From: Frigididesulfovibrio sp031553235
GTDB taxonomy: Bacteria; Desulfobacterota; Desulfovibrionia; Desulfovibrionales; Desulfovibrionaceae
Assembly (NCBI GenBank): GCA_031553235.1
Contig: JAVBLS010000041.1
Coordinates: 1 to 64,000, forward strand
Direction: 5' to 3'
Length of the DNA: 64,000 nt
Under the pieces are notes generated by a model. It was not told where the DNA came from, did no database searches, and saw only the letters and a program-made list of their open reading frames with translations. Position 1 is the stretch's first letter; the number at the start of each line of letters is the position of its first letter. Below, piece by piece: positions 40,963 to 51,200 of the stretch. A program made the translations under genes and the position numbers.

Positions 40963-41715
40963 ATGAAATTTCTTCTTCAAATAAAGCGTGTGCGCAAACT
41001 TCTCCATGAGGATCGAAAGAAGCAGGCACAAACGGCCTCTTTTAAGAGCAGCTTTCAGCTTCGAGAGAACGCACTACGCGACGGACGTTTTTCCTGCACA
41101 TGGGAGGACCGGCTGCCCTGCCTTAGTGACGCCACTCAAACAACATCTTTCGATGCACACTATGTATACCACACAGCGTGGGCGGCACGTATGTTGGCGA
41201 AAAATCGACCGACTCACCATGTCGATATAGGCTCATGTCTCCGCTTCGCGACGCTGGTATCCGCCTTTATACCATTCGAGTTTTATGACTACCGCCCCGC
41301 AACGGTAACGCTATCCGACCTCAAATCCCACCACGCGGATCTGCTTCAATTGCCGTTTGGCGACAACTCGTTACCCTCCCTTTCCTGTATGCATGTTGTC
41401 GAGCACATTGGCCTGGAGCGCTACGGTGATCCTTTCGATCCCAAAGGAGACCTCAAGGCCATGGGGGAACTATCCCGGGTTCTCGCCCGGGGAGGATGCC
41501 TCCTCTTTGTTGTCCCAATAGGAGGTGAAGCGCGCATCCAATATAACGCTCATAGGATTTACACATATCAAATGATTACAAATTATTTTGATAAGCTCAC
41601 ACTATGTAGTTTTTCTTTAATTACAGATTGCGGTTGCTATATAGAAAATGCAACAGATGAAGATACCATGAGGCAAAAATATGGCTGTGGCTGCTTTGTG
41701 TTTATCAAGAAATGA
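40963..41715 (+). CDS. DUF268-type methyltransferase-like protein
   Basis: The protein has 250 residues. Key stretch DAHYVYHTAWAARMLAKNRP followed by HHVDIGSCLRF, then LPFGDNSLPSLSCMHVVEHIGLERYGDP. This is the layout of DUF268 proteins, which have a methyltransferase-like fold (SAM motif HVDIGS). The C-terminus (RIYTYQMITNYF) is typical. Probably modifies a sugar of the surface glycan; the reaction is unproven. Confidence 0.75.
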   Translation: MKFLLQIKRVRKLLHEDRKKQAQTASFKSSFQLRENALRDGRFSCTWEDRLPCLSDATQTTSFDAHYVYHTAWAARMLAKNRPTHHVDIGSCLRFATLVSAFIPFEFYDYRPATVTLSDLKSHHADLLQLPFGDNSLPSLSCMHVVEHIGLERYGDPFDPKGDLKAMGELSRVLARGGCLLFVVPIGGEARIQYNAHRIYTYQMITNYFDKLTLCSFSLITDCGCYIENATDEDTMRQKYGCGCFVFIKK

Positions 41716-41890
41716 ACATAAAATTTTCTCCTGCATACATAGAGATATCAAACATAGACAACAATATATCTACAAGACACCATGCCTCCCCGACGCACAT
41801 CCAAGATCACTCTTAAAAATCGACGCAGCCTCCGAAAAACTTTTGCTACACGGGAGACAGGAGTCTCCGGCGAGGACGAGGTCGTAGGCT

Positions 41891-42292
41891 ATGGTTGAAT
41901 ATCAAATATTGGATTTTACCGTCAGAGGTGACAGCAGAGGTTCTCTGGTCGCCATTGAGGCGAAGCAAGATATCCCCTTTACCATCGAGCGCGTTTACTA
42001 CGTTTTTAACACCGCCAGAGCGGCAGTGCGGGGGAAACACGCGCATCGCAATCTGCAGCAAGTCATCATCTGTACCAGCGGCTCATGCGACTTCATTCTT
42101 GACAACGGTAAAGAACGCGAAATCGTGCGGCTGGACACGCCAAATCGTGGGTTATATATTAAAGAAAACATCTGGCGAGAGTTTACTAATTTTTCACCCG
42201 ACTGCGTGGTCATGGTGCTGGCCTCCGAGCCTTACAAGCCCCTGGACTATATCAAGTCATACGAGGACTTTCTTAAGGAAGTATCAAAATGA
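41891..42292 (+). CDS. fdtA: dTDP-4-oxo-6-deoxyglucose 3,4-ketoisomerase (FdtA/QdtA-like)
   Basis: The protein has 133 residues, a single cupin. RGSLVAIEAKQDIPFTIERVYYVF and GKHAHRNLQQVIICTSGSCDF match the WxcM-like ketoisomerase family, with histidines H-x-H in the active site. It converts dTDP-4-oxo-6-deoxyglucose to the 3-oxo sugar for transamination by the enzyme at 45621. Whether the product is the galacto (Fuc3NAc) or gluco (Qui3NAc) form cannot be told by eye. Overlaps the next gene by four bases. Confidence 0.88.
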   Translation: MVEYQILDFTVRGDSRGSLVAIEAKQDIPFTIERVYYVFNTARAAVRGKHAHRNLQQVIICTSGSCDFILDNGKEREIVRLDTPNRGLYIKENIWREFTNFSPDCVVMVLASEPYKPLDYIKSYEDFLKEVSK

Positions 42293-42744
42293 CTTTCATT
42301 CATTCCCTTGCAGAGGTTCAAAGTGAATCTATTGGTGCCGGAACGAAGATCTGGCAGTTTTGTGTCGTGCTACGGCGCGCTGTCATAGGGAAAAACTGTA
42401 ATATATGCTCACATATATTTATTGAAAATGATGTTACCATAGGGAATAACGTCACCATCAAATGCGGTGTACAACTTTGGGACGGAATCACCATAGAAGA
42501 CAACGTTTTTATTGGGCCAAACGTAACTTTCTCCAACGATAAATATCCTCGCTCAAAACAATATCCTGAATCATTTTTGCGAACCACAGTCAAAAAAAAT
42601 GCGGGTATAGGCGCAAACGCCACAATCCTACCTGGCATTACCATTGGAGAAGGAGCCATGATCGGAGCCGGTGCTGTTGTGACAAAAGATGTCCCCGCAG
42701 GGGCAGTTGTAGTTGGTAATCCTGCAAGGATACAGGAAAAATAA
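42289..42744 (+). CDS. fdtC: Hexapeptide N-acetyltransferase (FdtC/QdtC-like)
   Basis: The protein has 151 residues, built of left-handed beta-helix hexapeptide repeats (ESIGAGTKIWQFCVV through GAGAVVTKDVPAGAVVVGNPA). It would acetylate the 3-amino group of dTDP-3-amino-3,6-dideoxyhexose. Active-site histidine options are few; IFIENDVTIGNNVTIKCGVQ fits QdtC/FdtC-like enzymes. Translationally coupled to the ketoisomerase gene (ATGA). Confidence 0.85.
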   Translation: MTFIHSLAEVQSESIGAGTKIWQFCVVLRRAVIGKNCNICSHIFIENDVTIGNNVTIKCGVQLWDGITIEDNVFIGPNVTFSNDKYPRSKQYPESFLRTTVKKNAGIGANATILPGITIGEGAMIGAGAVVTKDVPAGAVVVGNPARIQEK

Positions 42745-44466
42745 ATGACAAACAATTTTTCTGTAATTGTATTCACAAAAGATCGCCCTTTGCAATTGCA
42801 TGCCTACCTGGAAAGCTTGTTCAGGTATTCTCCGACAAAGCAAAGTGATGTCACCATAATATATAAAAAAAATGAATTAATCGATTACCACAACGTTATA
42901 AATCATTTTAGGAGCGTCAAATTCATTGAAGAAGATATTTTTCACGCTGACCTCATTTATACCATAGAAAATTCCCGAGACTATATTATTTTTGGATGTG
43001 ATGATGTTGTGTTCACAAAAAAATTTGACCTTAATGATGCGACAACATACCTAGCCAGCAACAGCAATATATTCGGTTTCAGCTTAAGGCTTGGTACAAA
43101 TATCTTGCCCATGCCGAAAAAGGTAAATATAAAATCGGAAGTCATTGAATGGGAATGGATAAATACACAAGCACAACATTATAATTATCCATGGGAGTTA
43201 ACTGCTACATTATATAGAAAAATAGATATAAAAAATATTATCAAATCCCACGAAAACCCATTCACCAGCCCGAATTTCTTGGAAGGAGATATCGCCTCAA
43301 ATCCTTCAAAGTACATCAATCGCACTGGGCTAATGTGCTACAATAGCGAAAGTCACGCTCTTATTATAACTGTTAATGTGGTACAAAATACACATAGCAA
43401 TCCAGTAGATGAATCTTTACCAACCGACATACTCACACTCAATTCACTTTACAACAGCGACGGCAACACCCTCGATATCGAAAAAATTGTAAAGCTAAAA
43501 AATAATACTATTCACGTAGACTCCCGCCATTTTATCCTACGAAAGAAAAATGCCAGCTTTGTTTTCCCTAAAAAATCCAAGGTGAACAAGCTTGCAATGT
43601 TCTATAAAAACTTGCGATACCTAACAAAGTTCAGCATAAAAAAAATTGCGAATGATCCTCGAAGACTTTCCGAAGAGGAAATTAATCTTTTAAAATTCAG
43701 GATATTAAGGAAAATTTTCACCTATAATCCACCACATATTCTAGACTACGACTGCGCGATAAAGCGCTTATCGCAAACAGAAATTTCGCTGTGCCGCTTC
43801 GGAGATGGCGAAATGGAACTGATCGGGGGCCACTCCATCCGGTTCCAAGTAGCATCCGAGGCATTATCCAAACGACTGAAAGAAGTATTGTGCTCGAACA
43901 TTCCGTCGGTGCAGATTGGTATTGGGAAAATCTATTACGATTTTTCGCTGAAAAATTTATTTCCCTTTGTCGAGCAATTTATCGACAACTACCTATCTAA
44001 GAATGAAGATTTATTTCACAGTTTTATCATTCCAGAAAAAGAATACTTCCCAACGGAAATTACACAACTTTACCATATATATGAAAAATACGATTTTGAT
44101 GGCTATTTCAAAAAAATACAGACAATATGGAAAAATAAAGACACTACAATTATCTGTGGTGAAACAGTATTCAAAAAAATCGATAACAATATATTTAATT
44201 GCGCCCGAAGTGTTGAATACCAATACGCACCATCGCTAAACGCATTTGAAGCCTACGATACAATTCTTTCTGAAGCGCTGGCAATCAACAAGGACAGACT
44301 TATCATCATCATCCTGGGACCGACGGCAACGGTGCTGGCTTACGACTTGGCGAAGCATGGTTACCGTGCATTGGACTTCGGCCATATTGCCAAAGATTAC
44401 GATGCATATCAAAAGAAAACCGCTCGTACACCTCAGCGCATAGCGCAGTTTTTTGCTCCAGACTAG
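42745..44466 (+). CDS. Two-domain protein: N-terminal glycosyltransferase-like domain fused to a GT-D (DUF1792) domain
   Basis: The protein has 573 residues and is the most AT-rich gene here. Residues about 1-270 look like a GT-A-type fold (FSVIVFTKDRPLQLHAYLES start, DYIIFGCDDVVFTKKFD as the metal-binding acidic motif). Residues about 310-573 match the GT-D family: ISLCRFGDGEMELIGG, YAPSLNAFEAYDTI and GPTATVLAYDLAKHGYRALD. GT-D enzymes were first described in streptococcal glycoprotein glycosylation. The fusion would add two sugars in sequence. It starts directly at the end of fdtC. Confidence 0.75.
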   Translation: MTNNFSVIVFTKDRPLQLHAYLESLFRYSPTKQSDVTIIYKKNELIDYHNVINHFRSVKFIEEDIFHADLIYTIENSRDYIIFGCDDVVFTKKFDLNDATTYLASNSNIFGFSLRLGTNILPMPKKVNIKSEVIEWEWINTQAQHYNYPWELTATLYRKIDIKNIIKSHENPFTSPNFLEGDIASNPSKYINRTGLMCYNSESHALIITVNVVQNTHSNPVDESLPTDILTLNSLYNSDGNTLDIEKIVKLKNNTIHVDSRHFILRKKNASFVFPKKSKVNKLAMFYKNLRYLTKFSIKKIANDPRRLSEEEINLLKFRILRKIFTYNPPHILDYDCAIKRLSQTEISLCRFGDGEMELIGGHSIRFQVASEALSKRLKEVLCSNIPSVQIGIGKIYYDFSLKNLFPFVEQFIDNYLSKNEDLFHSFIIPEKEYFPTEITQLYHIYEKYDFDGYFKKIQTIWKNKDTTIICGETVFKKIDNNIFNCARSVEYQYAPSLNAFEAYDTILSEALAINKDRLIIIILGPTATVLAYDLAKHGYRALDFGHIAKDYDAYQKKTARTPQRIAQFFAPD

Positions 44467-44526
44467 CGGGTCGGCTGCGTTCGCTCGTGGTAGAAAACCG
44501 ACTAAAACTATCAGAGAAATTCAACA

Positions 44527-45624
44527 ATGGCTGTTCCAAAGATTTCTTTTATCTGCTCAAGCTATAATCATGAAAAATATGTGGGCTATTTTCTTGAAAG
44601 CTTGCTGTCTCAAACTGTTTCTGACTGGGAACTGGTCATTATAGATGACAATTCCACAGATAAAACTGCTGCTGCAATAAAGCGAATCGATGATGTAAGA
44701 ATTCGCTTCTTCCAGCACTCATACAACAAAGGGTTAACGTTCGGGGTATCTGAAGGCTGCGGTTTGGCCTCCGCCGCCATCGTTGCCTGGATGGCTTCAG
44801 ATGACGCTCTGCTGCCCGACTATGTGGAAAGAGTACTGCGTGAATTTGATGACCCCCAAATATCCGCTGTCTACACTCCGCTGCAATGCATGGATGAAGA
44901 AAGCAGATTGGTCGAAAAAATGATTTGGCTGAATCCGAAAACACCCGCAGAAACTTTCTTCAGCGAGGCATTTTTACACGGAAATCCACTGACGTCTCCC
45001 GGCATGGCGTTTCGCAAGTCGGCTCTTTCACCGTATCTCCCTCTGGACATTGGTATGATTCAGTATGCGGACTGGCAGATGCATTTTTTTCTGCTTTTTG
45101 AACATACCATAAAAATCCTGGAATACCCGGTTGTTCTTTACCGTATTTCCGCAGGCAGTCTCTCTGCCAGAAGCCCGGATGCCATCATGCGTGAGGATCT
45201 GGAAACTCAGAAACTGATGAATACAGTTGTCGACTTGATTGGACAAGATATAGATGCCTTCCAAAAGTATTTTGGCAACCACCCGTTGGTTGTCGATCAA
45301 GATATAAGACCGGAAACTGTTCCATATTGGTTGGGACGCCTTGCCCTGACGTCTTCCATTTTTGCAAAGCAAAAATGGGGAGTGCAAACAATTATGAACT
45401 TTATTTCGACATCTGAAAATATGGAACTCCTCAATAATCTTTACGATTTTACATATGGTCATTACATGCATCTGTGTAATATCACTATTACTGACATCAT
45501 GAATCCCATTTGGAAAAAAGAAGCTAAACTTAAAAAATATAGACGACGCAGCAAAATACTGATGTTTCTTGCCGTAACACTTGGGGGATCTCTTGCCGTA
45601 TCTCTTTTATTGAGGGTTTTATGA
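44527..45624 (+). CDS. Family 2 glycosyltransferase
   Basis: The protein has 365 residues. GT-A fold: ISFICSSYNHEKYVGYFLES, WELVIIDDNSTDKT, and IVAWMASDDALLPDYVERVL with the catalytic metal-binding DD. The C-terminus ends in one hydrophobic segment (about 345-365), a possible membrane anchor. Overlaps the aminotransferase start by four bases (ATGA). Donor and acceptor unknown. Confidence 0.88.
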   Translation: MAVPKISFICSSYNHEKYVGYFLESLLSQTVSDWELVIIDDNSTDKTAAAIKRIDDVRIRFFQHSYNKGLTFGVSEGCGLASAAIVAWMASDDALLPDYVERVLREFDDPQISAVYTPLQCMDEESRLVEKMIWLNPKTPAETFFSEAFLHGNPLTSPGMAFRKSALSPYLPLDIGMIQYADWQMHFFLLFEHTIKILEYPVVLYRISAGSLSARSPDAIMREDLETQKLMNTVVDLIGQDIDAFQKYFGNHPLVVDQDIRPETVPYWLGRLALTSSIFAKQKWGVQTIMNFISTSENMELLNNLYDFTYGHYMHLCNITITDIMNPIWKKEAKLKKYRRRSKILMFLAVTLGGSLAVSLLLRVL

Positions 45625-46724
45625 TCAAATTTCTAGATTTACGCAAAATAAATGAGCAATATCGTACTGCGATTGATGCCCGCATCAAAGAAGTTCTCGA
45701 TTCAGGTTGGTATTTGCAAGGCAACCAGAACGAGCGCTTTACAGAAAACTTCGCAACGTTCTGCGGTGTGAGATATTGCGTCGGTGTAGCGAATGGGCTG
45801 GATGCCCTCAGTATAATCATCAAGGCCTATGGCTTTGGCCTTGGTGATGAGATCATCGCCCCGGCAAATACGTATATTGCCAGCATTCTGGCGATATCTG
45901 CCAACGGCTGTACGCCTGTGCTGGTTGAGCCGGATATTGCAACATACAATATTGACCCTGATTTGATTGAAGCAAATATAACCTCAAAAACCAAAGCAAT
46001 AATGGCTGTCCATTTATACGGCCAAGCAGCTCAAATGAATGCCATCCAGTCTTTGGCCCTAAAGTATAATCTGAAAGTTATTGAAGATGCGGCTCAGGCC
46101 CACGGGGCCGCGTATCGGGGAAAAAGAGTCGGCAATCTGGGTGATGCTGCGGGATTTTCTTTTTATCCAGGAAAAAACCTTGGTGCGCTTGGGGATGCTG
46201 GCGCGATAACCACCAACGATAAAAAGCTTTTCCACAAAATAGCCGCTCTTCGGAATTATGGCTCCCATAAAAAATATGAAAATTTGTTTAAGGGAGTCAA
46301 TTCTCGCCTAGATGAGTTGCAGGCTGCAGTTTTAGACGTCAAACTCATGCATTTAACGCGGGAAAATGAACATCGGCGCAGTATTGCCGACTACTATAGA
46401 ACCCACATTAATAATAAACAAATAACCTTACCGCAGACATACGATGATGCGGCACATGTATGGCATGTGTTTGCCGTCCGCACAAAACATCGGAATGACC
46501 TTCAAAAATATCTGACGGACAACGGTATACAAACAATTATACATTACCCCACTCCACCGCATCAGCAGCCTGCCTACGTGGAATGGAACCACCTTACCTA
46601 TCCGATAACCGAGCAAATCCATCGAGAAATAATCAGTTTGCCGATCAGCCCTGTGCTGACCTTTGAAGAAGCCGCTCAGATAGCGGATGTCGTCAACAGG
46701 TGGCACTGCCCCTCAAACCGGTAA
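45621..46724 (+). CDS. fdtB: dTDP-3-oxo-6-deoxyhexose aminotransferase (FdtB/QdtB-like, PLP)
   Basis: The protein has 367 residues, DegT/DnrJ/EryC1 sugar aminotransferase family. PLP lysine K185 in FYPGKNLGALGDAGA; EDAAQAHGA contacts the cofactor; SRLDELQAAVL is conserved. It would aminate C3 of the sugar made by the 41891 ketoisomerase, before acetylation by the 42289 enzyme. The three pathway genes are separated by two glycosyltransferase genes but lie on one strand with overlaps, so they form one operon. Confidence 0.9.
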   Translation: MIKFLDLRKINEQYRTAIDARIKEVLDSGWYLQGNQNERFTENFATFCGVRYCVGVANGLDALSIIIKAYGFGLGDEIIAPANTYIASILAISANGCTPVLVEPDIATYNIDPDLIEANITSKTKAIMAVHLYGQAAQMNAIQSLALKYNLKVIEDAAQAHGAAYRGKRVGNLGDAAGFSFYPGKNLGALGDAGAITTNDKKLFHKIAALRNYGSHKKYENLFKGVNSRLDELQAAVLDVKLMHLTRENEHRRSIADYYRTHINNKQITLPQTYDDAAHVWHVFAVRTKHRNDLQKYLTDNGIQTIIHYPTPPHQQPAYVEWNHLTYPITEQIHREIISLPISPVLTFEEAAQIADVVNRWHCPSNR

Positions 46725-47077
46725 CCCGTGCAATTGTGGAATATTTATTCGATTCGACATTTGGAGTCAGCATGGCATCCCCTCGCGTATCCGTCATCAT
46801 TCAATGCGAAAGACGGCAATGCCGTAACTACACCTCGCCTGCCACCTTGTGCCCGATGCGACTGAAGCGGTTCTTGCTTTCATGAATCTTGTGCGAGGTG
46901 GGCTACAAGGTCAGCCATGCTCTGTGATGCTGCACCCCATGAAACTGATGTTCCATTATTGGTGACAACGAAAACCGCTGATCAAAAAGCAGCGACGGAA
47001 AGTAGCCTGGACGGCATTATAAAGCTTCAAGCTGCATTTCCTTTTTCTTTTCATCGAAATTACTTTTTGAGATCCTG
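46725..47077 (+). pseudogene. Degraded remnant of a glycosyltransferase gene
   Basis: ATG 46772 opens MASPRVSVIIQC, a typical family-2 glycosyltransferase start, but the frame shifts at once. Pieces continue in other frames, such as HLACHLVPDATEAVLAFM ending at a stop near 46964. No full frame survives in the 353 bases. The last part (46970-47077) shows nothing recognisable. Confidence 0.4.
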
Positions 47078-48244
47078 ATGAAATTTATAAAATTTCTATT
47101 TTCATTCCTCTTTCACCTGACGACACGGCGAGACTGGCACGTCTACCGTCAAGAAAAACGCCGATGGAAAAATTTTTTCCTTAAAAAACATGGCTTTAGC
47201 GTGTTACTTGTCCTACACGATCTGACTGTGACAGGCGCTCCCATAGCCTGCCTTCAATTGGCGAAAGCTATTCAGAATAAAGGGGGAAGCGTCTCTCTGG
47301 TAGCCTTTGCAGGAGGTGCTTTGAAAGAAGGCTTCGAAGCAATTAATATTACACCAATATACGGCAATAACTATATTAAAAATAAATTTATTATAAGAAA
47401 TTTATGCGAAAATTTTGACTTTATCATACTTAATACGATAATTTGCTACACCTGGGCAATGCATATCGGGAAAAACAAAAAAGCGTACTGGTGGATCCAT
47501 GAATCTGGCTTTATAGATACATATATTCAATCCTTGAACGAAGAATCTAATACTTGTATCGATTCTATAAAACACTTCAAGAATATATTCAGTGTAAGCG
47601 AGTACGCACGTGAATATCTCAGTAAATACACCAAGAATATAAAAATTTTAAATCTAGGCATTGGCGATGCATACGAACAAACAGCGAAAACTATTGGCGG
47701 GAAAGTAATATTCTCCGTCATTGGAACATACGATACAAATAAAGGCCAGCAGATTATGCTGGAGGCCATCTTGGCTCTTGAGAAAACATATCGGCGGCAG
47801 GCCGAATTTCGTTTTATCGGCAAACAGCAAGGAGCAGTGTACTCCGAGTTTGCCGCTAAAGCGAAAAACGAAAACTCTGTCTATCTTTTTGATGAAATTG
47901 CAGATCAAAAATCGAAGTGGCTTATGTACGCAGAAACAGATGTCGTTTGTGTACCATCTTTTGCTGAATCCTGCTCATTGGTCGTTCTCGAAGCCTGCAT
48001 GATGGGGAAACCTGTGGTACTAACGCACACAAATGGTGCAAAATATATGATCAGCAACTTTGATAACGGCATAATTATTAATCCTGGTAATGTTAATGAA
48101 TTGGCATATTGTCTACGATGGTGCATTGATAATAAAGAAAAACTTTTATGCATGGGAGAGAAATCTCGAAAGAAGTATTTAGAATATGCATCTTTGGAAC
48201 ATCTGAGCAATCAAATTATGAATATTTTTCATAAAAATACATAA
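47078..48244 (+). CDS. Family 4 glycosyltransferase
   Basis: The protein has 388 residues, GT-B fold. N-lobe with VLLVLHDLTVTGAPIACLQLAKA; C-lobe with VIFSVIGTYDTNKGQQIMLEAI and the donor-binding ESCSLVVLEACMMGKPVV (E-x7-E motif). An unusual basic N-terminal extension (about 1-40) with a hydrophobic stretch (FIKFLFSFLFHLT) may aid membrane binding. AT-rich, in the imported part of the locus. Confidence 0.87.
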   Translation: MKFIKFLFSFLFHLTTRRDWHVYRQEKRRWKNFFLKKHGFSVLLVLHDLTVTGAPIACLQLAKAIQNKGGSVSLVAFAGGALKEGFEAINITPIYGNNYIKNKFIIRNLCENFDFIILNTIICYTWAMHIGKNKKAYWWIHESGFIDTYIQSLNEESNTCIDSIKHFKNIFSVSEYAREYLSKYTKNIKILNLGIGDAYEQTAKTIGGKVIFSVIGTYDTNKGQQIMLEAILALEKTYRRQAEFRFIGKQQGAVYSEFAAKAKNENSVYLFDEIADQKSKWLMYAETDVVCVPSFAESCSLVVLEACMMGKPVVLTHTNGAKYMISNFDNGIIINPGNVNELAYCLRWCIDNKEKLLCMGEKSRKKYLEYASLEHLSNQIMNIFHKNT

Positions 48245-48247
48245 ATT

Positions 48248-51200
48248 ATGCATATTGCTCCTACCCACCCACAAATGCTTAATCTCTGCGGGAACTTCCC
48301 TCAACGGATGCTGACCCGGATCCGACTGATGACAGCGAATGCGGAATTCAAAAAAAATCCGGGAAAATTGATTGAAACCGGGATTGTTCTTTACAGCGAC
48401 AATACACCTCTCGCGGGCAGACGTGTGTGCTGTTTCGCCCATTACGATCCACAGTCAACGCTTGATCCTACGGTGTTTCATTATCTCCAGGCCATTACTG
48501 AACAGGGTTTTTACATTATTTTTATCTCCACATCTCCCACTCTGCCATCGAATCTTGTTGCATCACTTGCACGAATATGTTCAAGAATACTGATACGCCC
48601 CAATGAAGGGCTTGATTTTGCCTCCTGGAAATGCGGCTTTATCACCGTACCAGAAATATTGCAAGCCAAAGAGTTGCTTCTTGCCAATGACAGCGTCTGG
48701 CTGGTCAGAGACCTTGCCCCTGTGATGGGGAAGATGGAACAGACCTCCTGTGACTTTTGGGGCATGACGGCATCACGAAAACTGCTGCCGCATCTGCAAA
48801 GCTATTTCTTACTTTTTCGAAAAACCGCTCTACAAAGCAAGGCCTTTGGCTCTTTCTGGGATTCCGTACGGGTGCACTCAGAAAAACAGTCCATTATCGG
48901 GCAGTATGAGGTCACCCTGACTCTGCGCCTAGCCTTGGCCAAATTGACTCCGGCGGCTTGGATACCCACCCTGGAGATCTGCAACCCAAGCCTGCGCCAT
49001 GGCCTTGAGCTTACCCGGAATTATGGCATGCCCTTACTCAAGCGAGAGCTTCTCAGAAGCAATCCGTGCGAGGTGGATCTGCACACTTTGCCGCTGCTTC
49101 CGGACGGTTCGGCCTGTTCGCTTGAAGAAATAAAGGCACATCTTTTTCGGCTGGGGACATCCGGATGCTTTGCCCCAAAAACCGCTACCGCACTCCCTAC
49201 CCCGCCGTTGCATGTACAGGTGCCTCCTCCAGAAATTGATGTCTTGCTGCCATTGACCAAGAATGCGGCAGCCCCGGGCTCACTACCATACTCTCTGGAC
49301 AGCCCCGAAGGACCGCGGATTCGCATTCTTGTCGACGGGCATAGGGATGATGAGTCGGCCTGTATTGCGCCGGGCGAACAAACCCGGCACGATACAAACG
49401 TACGTGGATCTGATACCAATGCTCTTGAGACATCGGAAAGCCTGAATTATTTGCTGCATTGCTCCACCGCACCGTATTTCCTTATTGCGGATCAGGGATG
49501 CACCCATCAACAGGATAGAGCCGCCAGAATGCTCGCCAAGATGCGTGAGCTGGAAAGCATTTATGGAACCGGCTATCCGTTATTGGTATTTTCCGATGTC
49601 ATCCTCACAGATGAGCATGGAACTGCGAAATGGTCGCTTCAAAAAGAAGCGGGACTGCCGCCGCTCTGGGGGAATTCTTTGCACCAGACACTTATTTGCG
49701 CTTCGGTGCCGGGATTCGCAATGGTGGGCAATGCAGCCCTGCGCAAGGCGATACTCCCGCTGCCCGAGCGGTATGTTTCACCTGCCTACGCTTGGTGGAT
49801 TTTACTGACGGCCAAAACCCTGGGAATTGTCGATCATGTTGCGTACGCCCCGGTATTCTATAAAAAAGCTGCTTTACAGCCGGATCATGGCGGCAGACGT
49901 GAATTTTCTCTGAAGTACTTCAGCAGAGGTATCGGCCGCCTGAAGCGGGATCTGCAAGCATCTTCGCGCCTTGTAGCTGCGTTGCTTCTACGGCACGGTT
50001 CACATATGGCTCCAAAGACCAGAACACTGTGTGAAGTAATGGCCGGCATGCTCTGTTTGAGTAAGCGCGAACAAATTTGGCAGCATCTGCGTTTTGGTTT
50101 TCTCAGGCACGAGCTGCCCTTGCTCTGCACTATGTATGGAAATATATTGTGTCAGACCGGAGTGTTGACCAAACAGCGCATTATCGAAAAATCATCAGAC
50201 AGCATGAAGTATTGTACTTTTTATCTCGGTAAAAAAATCCTGTCGATATTTTATACGGCCAAGACATACGTAACTCCATCAAAAAAAATTGTATACGCGC
50301 AACGTTGTGCAGCAAAAATACAAAGATGGCGTTGCCGCCTCTTCGGGCCTGAGCCGAACGATACGACCTGCGAATCCGCACAGAGTTTTTCAGGCCACAT
50401 GACCGACATCAGAGCCTTGGCTTTCTATCTTCCTCAATTTCATACCATTCCAGAAAACGACGAATGGTGGGGAAAAGAATTCACCGAATGGACCAATGTC
50501 CGAGCCGGCAGGCCGCGTTTTTTCGGCCACGATCAACCCCGCGTGCCGCATCCGGACATTGGGTACTACGATCTATCCAACCCTGAAACGCTACGCCGGC
50601 AGGCCGCCCTGGCCAAACGGCACGGCATATATGGATTCTGTTTCTATCATTACTGGTTTTCCGGCCGGAGACTGTTGGAAAAACCCCTGGATCTGCTGCT
50701 GGCAAACCCCGACATTGATTTGCCCTTCTGTCTCTGCTGGGCCAATGAAAGCTGGGGGAGAAACTGGGACGGTGAAGACCATAAAATTCTTATGGAGCAG
50801 CCATATAATCCCGGCGATCCTGAACTGTTCATCGACGACAACAAAAAATACCTGCTTGACCCCAGATACATCACCATCGACGGCCGCCCCTTGCTGCTTA
50901 TCTATCGAGAGCCGTTGATCCCGAATGCCAACGATTTTTTCCGCCGCATGAAAGCCCGTGCCGCCGAAATACACCTTCCGGAACCCCTTATTTACGTCAT
51001 TCTGAGCTATGACCTGCAGCACCCGGAAACCATCACCGCCGACGGGTTGGTCGAGTTTGTTCCCCACCGCCCCGTATTCGCCGAAAAAAGCTTCCTTTCC
51101 TTTTCCTACAAGGGAGGAAGAATTTTCAACTATGCAGACACAATGGACACCTACCTTGAGGCTATCCCGGTAGAAGAGGCCTTTCCGCTGCCTGTCCACA

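Noticed and set aside
46700..46885. 61-codon open frame after fdtB as a real small gene
   Set aside because: It overlaps the fdtB end, lacks a ribosome site, and only its middle resembles a glycosyltransferase start; better explained as a decayed gene.
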